Source: Streptomyces sp. DH41
GTDB taxonomy: Bacteria; Actinomycetota; Actinomycetes; Streptomycetales; Streptomycetaceae
Length of the DNA: 64,000 nucleotides
Direction: 5' to 3'
NCBI RefSeq assembly: GCF_029813785.1
Contig: NZ_JARVKY010000007.1
Coordinates: forward strand, 62,001 to 126,000
Shown here: positions 14,808 to 22,053 of the stretch, piece after piece
How the letters are laid out: each line of letters starts with the position of its first letter
Position numbering within the stretch: the stretch's first letter is position 1
The notes under the pieces: generated by a model
Database searches by the model: none
What the model was told of the DNA's origin: nothing
Seen by the model: only the letters and a program-made list of their open reading frames with translations
Position numbers and translations under genes: made by a program

Positions 14808-16508
14808 ATGGACGCTCACGCCATAGAGGAGGGCCGCCTTCGCTGGCAGGCCCGGTACGACGCGGCGCGCAAGCGCGACGCGGACTTCACCACGCTCTCC
14901 GGTGACCCCGTGGAGCCGGTGTACGGGCCCCGGCCCGGGGACGAGTACGAGGGCTTCGAGCGGATCGGCTGGCCGGGGGAGTACCCCTTCACCCGAGGCC
15001 TGTATCCGACCGGCTACCGGGGGCGGACCTGGACCATCCGGCAGTTCGCCGGGTTCGGGAACGCCGAGCAGACCAACGAGCGCTACAAGATGATCCTCCG
15101 CAACGGCGGCGGCGGGCTCTCGGTCGCCTTCGACATGCCGACGCTGATGGGCCGCGACTCCGACGACCCGCGCTCGCTGGGCGAGGTCGGACACTGCGGG
15201 GTGGCCATCGACTCGGCCGCCGACATGGAAGTGCTCTTCCAGGACATCCCGCTCGGCGACGTGACGACCTCCATGACGATCAGCGGGCCCGCCGTGCCCG
15301 TGTTCTGCATGTACCTGGTCGCCGCCGAGCGGCAGGGCGTCGACGCGTCCGTGCTCAACGGCACGCTCCAGACCGACATCTTCAAGGAGTACATCGCCCA
15401 GAAGGAGTGGCTCTTCCAGCCCGAGCCGCACCTGCGCCTGATCGGCGACCTGATGGAGTACTGCGCGGCCGGCATCCCCGACTACAAGCCGCTCTCCGTC
15501 TCCGGCTACCACATCCGCGAGGCCGGCTCGACGGCCGCGCAGGAGCTGGCGTACACGCTGGCGGACGGCTTCGGCTACGTGGAGCTGGGGCTCAGCCGCG
15601 GGCTGGACGTGGACGTCTTCGCGCCCGGGCTGTCCTTCTTCTTCGACGCGCACCTCGACTTCTTCGAGGAGATCGCCAAGTTCCGCGCGGCCCGGCGCAT
15701 CTGGGCCCGCTGGATGCGGGACGTGTACGGCGCGAAGACCGACAAGGCGCAGTGGCTGCGCTTCCACACGCAGACCGCCGGTGTCTCGCTCACCGCCCAG
15801 CAGCCCTACAACAACGTGGTGCGTACGGCGGTGGAGGCGCTGGCGGCGGTGCTCGGCGGCACGAACTCCCTGCACACCAACGCCCTGGACGAGACCCTCG
15901 CGCTGCCGAGCGAGCAGGCCGCCGAGATCGCCCTGCGCACCCAGCAGGTGCTGATGGAGGAGACCGGCGTCGCCAACGTCGCCGACCCGCTGGGCGGTTC
16001 CTGGTTCGTCGAGCAGCTGACGGACCGGATCGAGGCCGACGCGGAGAAGATCTTCGAGCAGATCAAGGAGCGGGGGCTGAGGGCCCACCCCGACGGGAAG
16101 CACCCCATCGGGCCGATCACCTCCGGCATCCTGCGCGGCATCGAGGACGGCTGGTTCACCGGCGAGATCGCCGAGTCCGCCTTCCGCTACCAGCAGTCCC
16201 TGGAGAAGGACGACAAGAAGGTCGTGGGCGTCAACGTCCACACCGGCTCCGTCACCGGCGACCTGGAGATCCTGCGGGTCAGCCACGAGGTGGAGCGCGA
16301 GCAGGTGCGGGACCTGGGCGAGCGCAAGGCGGCCCGCGACGACGCGGCCGTACGCACGGCTCTGGACGGCATGCTCGCCGCGGCCCGCTCCGGCGGCAAC
16401 ATGATCGAGCCGATGCTGGACGCGGTGCGCGCGGAGGCGACGCTGGGCGAGATCTGCGGGGTGCTGCGCGACGAGTGGGGCGTGTACACGGAGCCCGCCG
16501 GCTTCTAG
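14808..16508 (+). CDS. icmA: Isobutyryl-CoA mutase large subunit IcmA
   Basis: A 566-residue acyl-CoA mutase catalytic subunit. It interconverts isobutyryl-CoA and n-butyryl-CoA with adenosylcobalamin, linking valine catabolism and the butyryl-CoA pool used for polyketides. The TIM-barrel region is complete (YPFTRGLYPTGYRGRTWTIRQFAGFGNAE; PYNNVVRTAVEALAAVLGGTNSLHTNALDE). The C-terminal cobalamin domain with DxHxxG is absent, as expected because a separate small subunit IcmB supplies it. Residue 80 is Phe and 198 is Gln (EYIAQKE), where methylmalonyl-CoA mutase has Tyr and Arg, so ICM specificity is well supported. icmB is not in this window. Confidence 0.95.
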   Translation: MDAHAIEEGRLRWQARYDAARKRDADFTTLSGDPVEPVYGPRPGDEYEGFERIGWPGEYPFTRGLYPTGYRGRTWTIRQFAGFGNAEQTNERYKMILRNGGGGLSVAFDMPTLMGRDSDDPRSLGEVGHCGVAIDSAADMEVLFQDIPLGDVTTSMTISGPAVPVFCMYLVAAERQGVDASVLNGTLQTDIFKEYIAQKEWLFQPEPHLRLIGDLMEYCAAGIPDYKPLSVSGYHIREAGSTAAQELAYTLADGFGYVELGLSRGLDVDVFAPGLSFFFDAHLDFFEEIAKFRAARRIWARWMRDVYGAKTDKAQWLRFHTQTAGVSLTAQQPYNNVVRTAVEALAAVLGGTNSLHTNALDETLALPSEQAAEIALRTQQVLMEETGVANVADPLGGSWFVEQLTDRIEADAEKIFEQIKERGLRAHPDGKHPIGPITSGILRGIEDGWFTGEIAESAFRYQQSLEKDDKKVVGVNVHTGSVTGDLEILRVSHEVEREQVRDLGERKAARDDAAVRTALDGMLAAARSGGNMIEPMLDAVRAEATLGEICGVLRDEWGVYTEPAGF

Positions 16509-16556
16509 ACCCCACGCCACCCGGTCAGGGCGGCGGGAGCAACCACCGGCGCGGCT

Positions 16557-16601
16557 GAGGTCGCCGTGGTCCGCGGTCCCGATCCGGGCCACGGCGACCT
16601 C
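16557..16601. terminator. Bidirectional hairpin between icmA and propeller gene
   Basis: GAGGTCGCCGTGG at 16557-16569 pairs perfectly with CCACGGCGACCTC at 16589-16601 around a 19-base loop. It lies between convergent genes and serves either strand. Confidence 0.65.
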
Positions 16602-16617
16602 CGTGCCGCAGGCCACG

Positions 16618-17970
16618 TCAGCGGCGGGTGATCTCCACGGTCACCTCGGCGGAGGCCGCGGTGTGCCAGGGGTCACCGGCGTATGTCACGCCGTACCTCG
16701 CCTGACCGATCCTGCTCGGCGTGTCGGTCACGGTGAAGGTGCCGTCGGCCGCCACCGTGACGGTGCCCAGCGGGGTGCCTTCCGGAGCGGCGGCGTCGTA
16801 GCGTGTCACGGCGACGGTGGCGCCGGGAGTGAAGCCGGCTGCCGGAGCCAGGGTGCCGGTGACGGTCAGTTCCCGGTACCTCCTGCTGGTCGGGGGCGCC
16901 TCGAGGGCAAGGGTGGTCTGCACGGTGGTGGCGACCTGCCGCGCATGGAACCGGAGGCCCATGACGCCGGTCTGCTGTGTCACGGCGAAGACCCGGCTTC
17001 CGTCAGGCGCCCAGGCAAGCCCCTCGTCCACCAGCCTCTCGGTGGTACCGCCCAGCTCGACCGTGGTCAGCGGAGCGGGAGCGCCCGGTGCGTAGAAGGA
17101 CAGGTCCGGCACGTCGACGCTGTTGTTGGAGGTTCCTCCGGCCACCGTGCCGTCGGGTGCGACGGCGACGGTCTGGGGAGAGGGCGAAGCCGCGGGGGTC
17201 CCCTGGTCCGTGAGGTCGTCGAGGCGGAAGGTCCGGTAGCCGGGCGATACGAGGGCGGCCACGACGACGCTCCGGCCGTCGGGTGTCACGGCCAGGTCCC
17301 GCAGACCGTTCATCTCGGTCCCGGAGAAGACCCGCCGGGCGGTCGCCTCGGGTGATCCACTGCTCACGTCGTACACCGTGAGGGTGTTGACGTTGGGGTT
17401 GCCCGTGCCGGCCACCAGCACGTCGGGGTCGGCGGGGGAGGCGACGAGCTCCGCCCCCCAGTCCAGTGAAGCGTCCAGACCGAGCTCGATCACCGGTTCG
17501 GCACCGGACACGTCGACCGACCCGAGGTCCCCGGTGTTGCCGTATCCGAACCACAGCTTCCCGCCCGCGAAAGCCAGGCTCCACGGGGCGGTGTCCCCGC
17601 CCACGAAGTACCGTGCGGTCTCCGTCAGGGTCGCGGTGTCGTACGCGACGATGGTGTCGATGTCCCGCGCGGCCACGTAGAGGGTCCGGGAGTCGGGCGA
17701 GAGGGCCAGCCCGCCGGCGCCCGGCAGGCCGCCCAGCCAGGTGCTGTTCCCGCCGTCGTAGTCCGTCACCACGACCCGGCCGTCCGCCCCCGCGGGCATG
17801 CTGAGAAAGACCCGCTTGCTGCTCCCGTCGACCTCCATGTCGGCGAGGGAGTACAACGGCAGCGGCACGCCGCCCGCCGCGTACGCCGGGGCGGCTCCCG
17901 GAACGGTCAGCAGCAGCGAACCGAGGGCTGCGGTGAAAGTGGTGCCCAGCGCCCGTCTGAGTATGCGCAA
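16618..17970 (-). CDS. Secreted beta-propeller protein with Ig-like C-terminus
   Basis: A 450-residue predicted exported protein. The start is TTG at 17970 (MRILRRALGTTFTAALGSLLLTVPGAAPAYA, a signal peptide ending AYA) with GAAGG eight bases upstream. The frame runs on upstream through repeats without a signal. Residues about 33-340 contain repeated blades such as GGLALSPDSRTLYVAARDIDTIVAYDTATL, SLAFAGGKLWFGYGN and DLAVTPDGRSVVVAAL, giving a YVTN/WD-like propeller. From about 350 a bacterial Ig-like domain appears (LTVTGTLAPAAGFTPGATVAVTRYD; GTFTVTDTPSRIGQARYGVTYAGD). Probably a cell-surface or secreted binding protein. No catalytic motif was recognised. Confidence 0.82.
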   Translation of the reverse strand: MRILRRALGTTFTAALGSLLLTVPGAAPAYAAGGVPLPLYSLADMEVDGSSKRVFLSMPAGADGRVVVTDYDGGNSTWLGGLPGAGGLALSPDSRTLYVAARDIDTIVAYDTATLTETARYFVGGDTAPWSLAFAGGKLWFGYGNTGDLGSVDVSGAEPVIELGLDASLDWGAELVASPADPDVLVAGTGNPNVNTLTVYDVSSGSPEATARRVFSGTEMNGLRDLAVTPDGRSVVVAALVSPGYRTFRLDDLTDQGTPAASPSPQTVAVAPDGTVAGGTSNNSVDVPDLSFYAPGAPAPLTTVELGGTTERLVDEGLAWAPDGSRVFAVTQQTGVMGLRFHARQVATTVQTTLALEAPPTSRRYRELTVTGTLAPAAGFTPGATVAVTRYDAAAPEGTPLGTVTVAADGTFTVTDTPSRIGQARYGVTYAGDPWHTAASAEVTVEITRR

Positions 17971-17997
17971 GGTAGTGCCCTTCTGTGTCCGATGAAT

Positions 17998-18105
17998 CAC
18001 GGCGGCACACCGGTTGGACGACCGGAGGGGGCGGCGTGGGGCGCCGCCCGCCAGGATTCTGCGGCGCCCAGTCCCATGAAGCACGGCGGCACACCGGTTG
18101 GACGA
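17998..18105. repeat. Pair of 24-bp direct repeats
   Basis: The same 24 bases, beginning CACGGCGGCACACC and ending GGTTGGACGA, occur at 17998-18021 and 18082-18105, 84 bp apart, each preceded by ATGAA plus one base. They lie in the 5' region of the propeller gene and downstream of the TetR gene on the same strand. No further copy was noticed in the window. Confidence 0.75.
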
Positions 18106-18146
18106 GCCCCGCTCCTTCGCGGCCCCATGCTCGTTCCTGAGATCGG

Positions 18147-18782
18147 CTACGCCGGACGGTCGGTCATTCCCGCACCCGCGAGGCCCGACAGCAGGACCCG
18201 GGTGAAGTCGTGCACCCACTCCTCGTCGGCCGGTTCCGCGCTCACCAGGGTGCGGTGCACCACCGCGCCGGCCACCATGTCGAAGATCAGGTCGACCGTG
18301 CGGGCCGCCTCGCCGGCGTCGGACTCCGGCGGCAGCTCGCCCCGCGCCTGCGCCCGCGCCCGGCCGGCGAGGATGAGACGCTTCTGCCGGTCCACGATCG
18401 AGGCGCGGATGCGCTCGCGCAGGGCGTCGTCGCGGGTGGACTCGGCGACCACCGCCATCAGGCCGCTGCGGGCCTCCGGGCGGGCCAGGATGCCGGCGAA
18501 CTGGAGCACCACGCCCTCGATGTCGTCGGCCAGGGAGCCGCGGTCGGGGAGCCGGAGCTCGTCGAAGAGCTCGGCGACCGCGTCGACCACCAGCTCGTTC
18601 TTGCCCGCCCAGCGGCGGTAGAGGGTCGTCTTGGCAACCCCGGCCCGCGCGGCCACGTCTCCCAGGGTGAGCCTCGACCAGCCCAGATCGACCAGGGCAG
18701 CCCGCGTCGCGGCCAGGATCGCGGCGTCCGCCGCGGCGCTGCGCGGGCGCCCGGCACGGCCGGCGGGGGTACTGCTCTGCAT
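18147..18782 (-). CDS. TetR-family transcriptional regulator
   Basis: A 211-residue TetR regulator. The N-terminal AT-hook-like GRAGRPRS precedes the HTH (AAILAATRAALVDLGWSRLTLGDVAARAGVAKTTLYRRWAGKNELVVDAV, about 20-68). The ligand domain includes the TetR_C ARTVDLIFDMVAGAVVHRTLV region with a HRTL pattern common in actinobacterial members. On the minus strand TAGGGT (18789-18794) is 6 bp before the ATG, a leaderless arrangement, and three 11-bp repeats overlap and precede it, so it probably represses itself. It is divergent from the thioredoxin-TPR gene. Confidence 0.9.
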   Translation of the reverse strand: MQSSTPAGRAGRPRSAAADAAILAATRAALVDLGWSRLTLGDVAARAGVAKTTLYRRWAGKNELVVDAVAELFDELRLPDRGSLADDIEGVVLQFAGILARPEARSGLMAVVAESTRDDALRERIRASIVDRQKRLILAGRARAQARGELPPESDAGEAARTVDLIFDMVAGAVVHRTLVSAEPADEEWVHDFTRVLLSGLAGAGMTDRPA

Positions 18783-18792
18783 TCCCCGACCC

Positions 18793-18825
18793 TAACCGGC
18801 GGGTAACCGGCGAGTAACCGGCGAG
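18793..18825. promoter_or_regulatory. Three tandem 11-bp repeats at TetR promoter
   Basis: TAACCGGCGGG at 18793-18803 is followed by TAACCGGCGAG at 18804-18814 and again at 18815-18825. The block abuts the -10 hexamer of the TetR gene. Equal 11-bp spacing puts all copies on one helix face, as for an operator bound by several dimers. Confidence 0.6.
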
Positions 18826-18880
18826 CGGTCGTGAGGGAGATCACTGGAGCGGGCTGTCCCGGCGGCCCGTGGTGGCATTA

Positions 18881-18897
18881 CGCTACGGGGCGTAGCG
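18881..18897. promoter_or_regulatory. Dyad CGCTACG-GGG-CGTAGCG
   Basis: A perfect 7-bp inverted repeat with a 3-bp spacer in the divergent region between the TetR and thioredoxin-TPR genes. It could be an operator or a short hairpin in the leader of the thioredoxin gene. Confidence 0.4.
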
Positions 18898-19028
18898 AAA
18901 GCGCGGGTCCGCCCGCGCCCCAGCGACGACCACGGGCGAGGGTGGGGACCCGGCGCCAACGGCACACTTCAGGGCGGGCTTTCGGCCCGTTTTTCACGCA
19001 CGCGCGGAGTACGGGGGAGGATAGGCCC

Positions 19029-20006
19029 ATGCAGCCACGGAACATGTCCATGAGCGGGGTCGTCGACCTCGCCGCGGTGAAGCAGGCCCAGGAGGCCAAG
19101 GCGAAGGCGGAGCAGGCGCGCGCCGAGGCGGCCCGGCACGGCGGGACGGGGGCCGTCTCCCCGGCCGACCTCGTCATCGACGTCGACGAGGCCGGCTTCG
19201 AGAGTGAAGTCCTGCAGCGGTCCACCGAGGTCCCGGTCGTCATCGACTTCTGGGCCGAGTGGTGTGAACCCTGCAAGCAGTTGAGCCCGGTCCTCGAGCG
19301 GCTCGCCGTCGAGTACGGCGGCCGTTTCCTCCTCGCCAAGATCGACGTCGACGCCAACCAGATGCTGATGCAGCAGTTCGGCGTCCAGGGCATCCCGGCC
19401 GTCTTCGCGGTCGTCGCCGGACAGGCACTGCCGCTCTTCCAGGGCGCCGCCGGCGAGACGCAGATCCGCCAGACCCTGGACCAGCTGGTGCAGGTCGCCG
19501 AGGAGCGCTTCGGCCTGACCGGTCTCGCCGTCGACCCCGAGGCGGAGCCGGGCGCGCAGCCCGCCGCCGCCCCCGAGCGTCCGGCCGGGCCGCACGACGC
19601 GGCCCTGGAGGCCGCCGTACAGGCGCTGGACGCGGGCGATCTGGCCGGAGCCGTCCAGGCGTACAAGAACGTACTGAGCGAGGACCCGGGCAACACGGAG
19701 GCCAAACTGGGCCTTTCCCAGGCCGAGTTGCTCCAGCGTGTGCAGGACGCCGACCCGCAGCGGGTCCGTCAGGACGCCGCCGACAAGCCGGGTGACGCCC
19801 AGGCGCAGATCGCCGCCGCCGACCTGGACCTGGTGGGCGGTCACGTGGAGGACGCCTTCGGGCGCCTCGTCGACACGGTGCGCGTCACGGCCGGCGACGA
19901 CCGGGACGCCGTGCGCGTGCGGCTGCTGGAGCTCTTCGAGGTGGTCGGCGCCGACGACCCGCGGGTTGCCGCGGCGCGCAGGGCGCTGGCCCGCGCCCTG
20001 TTCTAG
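19029..20006 (+). CDS. Thioredoxin-fold protein with TPR tail (YbbN/CnoX-like)
   Basis: A 325-residue cytoplasmic protein. After an Ala/Glu-rich helical N-terminus (about 15-40), a thioredoxin domain (about 50-160) carries VVIDFWAEWCEPCKQLSPVLERLA, then the cis-proline loop VQGIPAVFAVVAGQ. The active site is CEPC instead of the usual CGPC. Residues about 190-325 are helical repeats (AVQALDAGDLAGAVQAYKNVLSEDPGNTEAKLGLSQAELLQRV) like the TPR part of E. coli YbbN, a holdase that protects oxidised proteins. The ATG at 19029 has GGGGGAGG nine bases upstream. Both cysteines are kept, so redox activity is possible, unlike in E. coli YbbN. Confidence 0.88.
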   Translation: MQPRNMSMSGVVDLAAVKQAQEAKAKAEQARAEAARHGGTGAVSPADLVIDVDEAGFESEVLQRSTEVPVVIDFWAEWCEPCKQLSPVLERLAVEYGGRFLLAKIDVDANQMLMQQFGVQGIPAVFAVVAGQALPLFQGAAGETQIRQTLDQLVQVAEERFGLTGLAVDPEAEPGAQPAAAPERPAGPHDAALEAAVQALDAGDLAGAVQAYKNVLSEDPGNTEAKLGLSQAELLQRVQDADPQRVRQDAADKPGDAQAQIAAADLDLVGGHVEDAFGRLVDTVRVTAGDDRDAVRVRLLELFEVVGADDPRVAAARRALARALF

Positions 20007-20094
20007 AGGGCGGTTCGGGCGCCCGTTACCGACCGGTCGTCGACCGTTCGTCCGGATGGTGCCCGTGTGAAAGAGCTGTCGACGAGACGCCAGT

Positions 20095-20132
20095 GCGGCC
20101 GCGCTTTACCAAATCTTGGTAATCGCGGCCGC
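20095..20132. terminator. Long inverted repeat, probable terminator
   Basis: GCGGCCGCG and TTACCAA on the left pair with TTGGTAA and CGCGGCCGC on the right, with a 3-base loop and a small internal mismatch. It is 88 bp after the thioredoxin-TPR stop. The inner TTACCAA-ATC-TTGGTAA could also be an operator. Confidence 0.55.
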
Positions 20133-20134
20133 TG

Positions 20135-20147
20135 TTACTGCCAGTAA
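20135..20147. promoter_or_regulatory. Palindrome TTACTG-C-CAGTAA
   Basis: A perfect 13-bp dyad directly after the long hairpin, upstream of the DUF6230 operon. Its TTAC/GTAA ends resemble the dyad at 20263-20278. Confidence 0.4.
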
Positions 20148-20262
20148 GTCGGTGGCGGCGGTCTGTCGGATTCTGTCCGGCGATCAACAGTTTTGTTCCG
20201 CCCTGATGGCGCACCGAGCGTCGCCGTTCGGGGCCGGTCCGTCGTCCCGCGGTCGCGCAGCC

Positions 20263-20278
20263 GTTACCAGCGAGTAAC
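20263..20278. promoter_or_regulatory. Dyad GTTAC-CAGCGA-GTAAC
   Basis: GTTACCAGCGAGTAAC has perfect 5-bp arms. It resembles GTAACCGGCGAGTAAC within the tandem repeats at the TetR gene (18803-18818), so the same regulator might bind both. Confidence 0.4.
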
Positions 20279-20657
20279 GAACCCCCTTGTGTCGAGGGCG
20301 AGAATGCACCACGATCGGCGACGCTCGGTCCATTCCCGTACCCCGAAAGCCAGTCGGGTCGCGGGGGTTCCTGGGTCCCCACCGAGCAGGGCCGGCGGCA
20401 GTGGAGCCGGCTCTTGGGCAGGGGGGTCTTCGTCCACCCGGCGAAGCCTGTCCAGCAGGGTTGTGCGTGATCGTGTCAGGCGCGACCAGTGGTTGTCGCT
20501 CGGGGGTGATCGCCGGTGATCCGGGCGCGTTCCGTACGCGCCGGGCTCGGGCGCTCTCCTTCCCGAGGACGTAGCACTTCTCCCATCCCTGCCAGGCCGA
20601 GCCGCCGATCCCGGGGCGGGCCGAGGCCAGGAGATGTACGTCCGAGAAGGAGGAAAT

Positions 20658-21299
20658 ATGGAGTCCCAGGTGCGTGGCGGGACCAGATGGAAGCGGTTCG
20701 CTGTGGTCATGGTGCCCAGCGTCGCCGCGACGGCAGCGATAGGCGTCGCCCTCGCGCAGGGTGCGCTCGCGGCGTCGTTCAGCGTCTCCGGCCAGTCGTT
20801 CAAGGTGACGGCGGACAAGCTCGACGGCACGGGCTTCTCCCAGTACGGGGCGATCGACTCGGGTTACACGCTGAAGGGCGAGAAGGCGGCTCACCCCGTC
20901 GCCGTGTCGGCGTTCACGTCCGCGGACATCACGAACATGTGCCAGTCCGTGGTCACCCCGAACCTGCCGTTGATCGGCTCGGTCAGCCTCACGCTGAAGG
21001 CCGGTGGCAAGGGCACCCCGGTCCACGCGGAGAACCTGTACATCGACGTCGAGGACCTCTCCGCGAACGCCACGTTCACGAACATCGACATCGGCGTGGC
21101 GGCCGGGGACATGAAGGACGGCCCCGGTCCGGGCATGAAGGGCGGTAAGGAGCAGGCCAACCCGCACGGGTTCGGTCAGCAGGCCGAGCGGGCCGTCCTC
21201 ACCGACGTGAAGCAGACGGCGTGGGCGACCACCGCCGGAACCTTCAAGCTCAGCGACCTGAAGATGTCGCTGTCCAAGGGCGTCAAGGAGTGCTACTAA
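20658..21299 (+). CDS. DUF6230 family secreted protein
   Basis: A 213-residue protein with GGAGG six bases before the ATG. A basic start and one hydrophobic segment (FAVVMVPSVAATAAIGVALAQGALA) form a signal peptide ending about residue 39. The mature part (ASFSVSGQSFKVTADKLDGTGFSQYGAID) is rich in Thr, Ser and Gly, contains a pair of cysteines (one in NMCQS, one third from the end, possible disulfide), and has no enzyme motif. Orthologues were once called cholesterol esterase, but nothing here supports a hydrolase. It is followed by DUF6114 and a low-complexity protein in one operon, suggesting an envelope complex. Confidence 0.85.
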   Translation: MESQVRGGTRWKRFAVVMVPSVAATAAIGVALAQGALAASFSVSGQSFKVTADKLDGTGFSQYGAIDSGYTLKGEKAAHPVAVSAFTSADITNMCQSVVTPNLPLIGSVSLTLKAGGKGTPVHAENLYIDVEDLSANATFTNIDIGVAAGDMKDGPGPGMKGGKEQANPHGFGQQAERAVLTDVKQTAWATTAGTFKLSDLKMSLSKGVKECY

Positions 21300-21414
21300 G
21301 CACTCGCTGACGGGCGGGGGCGCCGAGGGCATCCCCGCCCGTCCACCCTCCGGCCGCCCTCGCGCGCGGCCCACATCTCCACCTCAGTAACGCCGTAACA
21401 GGGAGCTGTTTTCC

Positions 21415-22053
21415 ATGAGCGCCGAGACTCCTGCCGCATCCGGCCAGTTTGCCCGCCGGCGGCTGCAGTTCCGTGCCTGGCGAGGCACGCGGCCGTTCTG
21501 GGCCGGCCTGTTCGTCGCCCTCGGCGGCCTTCCGATCATGTACTTCCCGTACGCGAACCTCCAGATCGGTCACCTGACGCTGGCGATGGCCACCACCGCG
21601 GGCTCCGGGTCCCTGATCATCGGCGTGCTGCTGGTCGTCCTGGGCGTCAGCCTGTGGTTCCAGAAGCATGTCCGGGTCTTCGCCGGCGTGGCGGCGATCC
21701 TTCTGGGTCTGGTCTCCATCCCGGTGTCCAACTTCGGCGGCTTCGTCATCGGCTTCCTGTTCGCGCTGATCGGCGGAGGCATGGCGGTGGCGTGGGTGCC
21801 GGGTGAACCCCCGTTGGCGGAGCCGCCGTTGGAACGCGGGGCGACGGACGACGCGCCCGAGAGCGCGCTGCCCGACACACAGGTGCCCGACGGACAGGTG
21901 CGCGACACGCAGGTGCCCGACGCCACGGTCCCGCAGCCGCGGGACGGGGTGGACGGTGGGGGCCCGTCCCATGCCTCCAAGGCACCGGGGGAGAACGAAC
22001 TGTCAGTGACGAGCCCGGCCAACGGGGCGAACGGGAGGCACAGTGCCGGCTGA
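21415..22053 (+). CDS. DUF6114 family membrane protein
   Basis: A 212-residue membrane protein. Residues about 20-135 contain four hydrophobic segments: FWAGLFVALGGLPIMYFPYA, a second with GSLIIGVLLVVLGVSLWF, FAGVAAILLGLVSIPVS, and FGGFVIGFLFALIGGGMAVAWV. The remaining ~75 residues are a polar cytoplasmic or extracellular tail with the degenerate repeat DTQVPD/DGQVRD/DATVP. The ATG follows CAGGGAGCTG by several bases. It overlaps the next gene by 11 bp. DUF6230 and DUF6114 genes are regularly adjacent in Streptomyces, so their products probably work together. Function unknown. Confidence 0.86.
   Translation: MSAETPAASGQFARRRLQFRAWRGTRPFWAGLFVALGGLPIMYFPYANLQIGHLTLAMATTAGSGSLIIGVLLVVLGVSLWFQKHVRVFAGVAAILLGLVSIPVSNFGGFVIGFLFALIGGGMAVAWVPGEPPLAEPPLERGATDDAPESALPDTQVPDGQVRDTQVPDATVPQPRDGVDGGGPSHASKAPGENELSVTSPANGANGRHSAG

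Larger units (their letters stand above)
20007..20657. other. 651-bp intergenic region with several palindromes
   Basis: No gene is supported here; the open frames are short and lack third-position bias. It contains a long hairpin at 20095-20132, two TTAC-type dyads at 20135-20147 and 20263-20278, and a weaker hairpin at about 20520-20544 (near-complementary arms CCGGGCGCGT and ACGCGCCGGG). The promoter of the DUF6230 operon must lie here; I could not place its -10 box. Confidence 0.5.

Noticed and set aside
14808..16508. Methylmalonyl-CoA mutase assignment
   Set aside because: Phe80 and Gln198 replace Tyr and Arg, and the cobalamin domain is missing; it is IcmA.
20658..21299. Cholesterol esterase
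   Set aside because: No GxSxG or other hydrolase motif; the label seems inherited.
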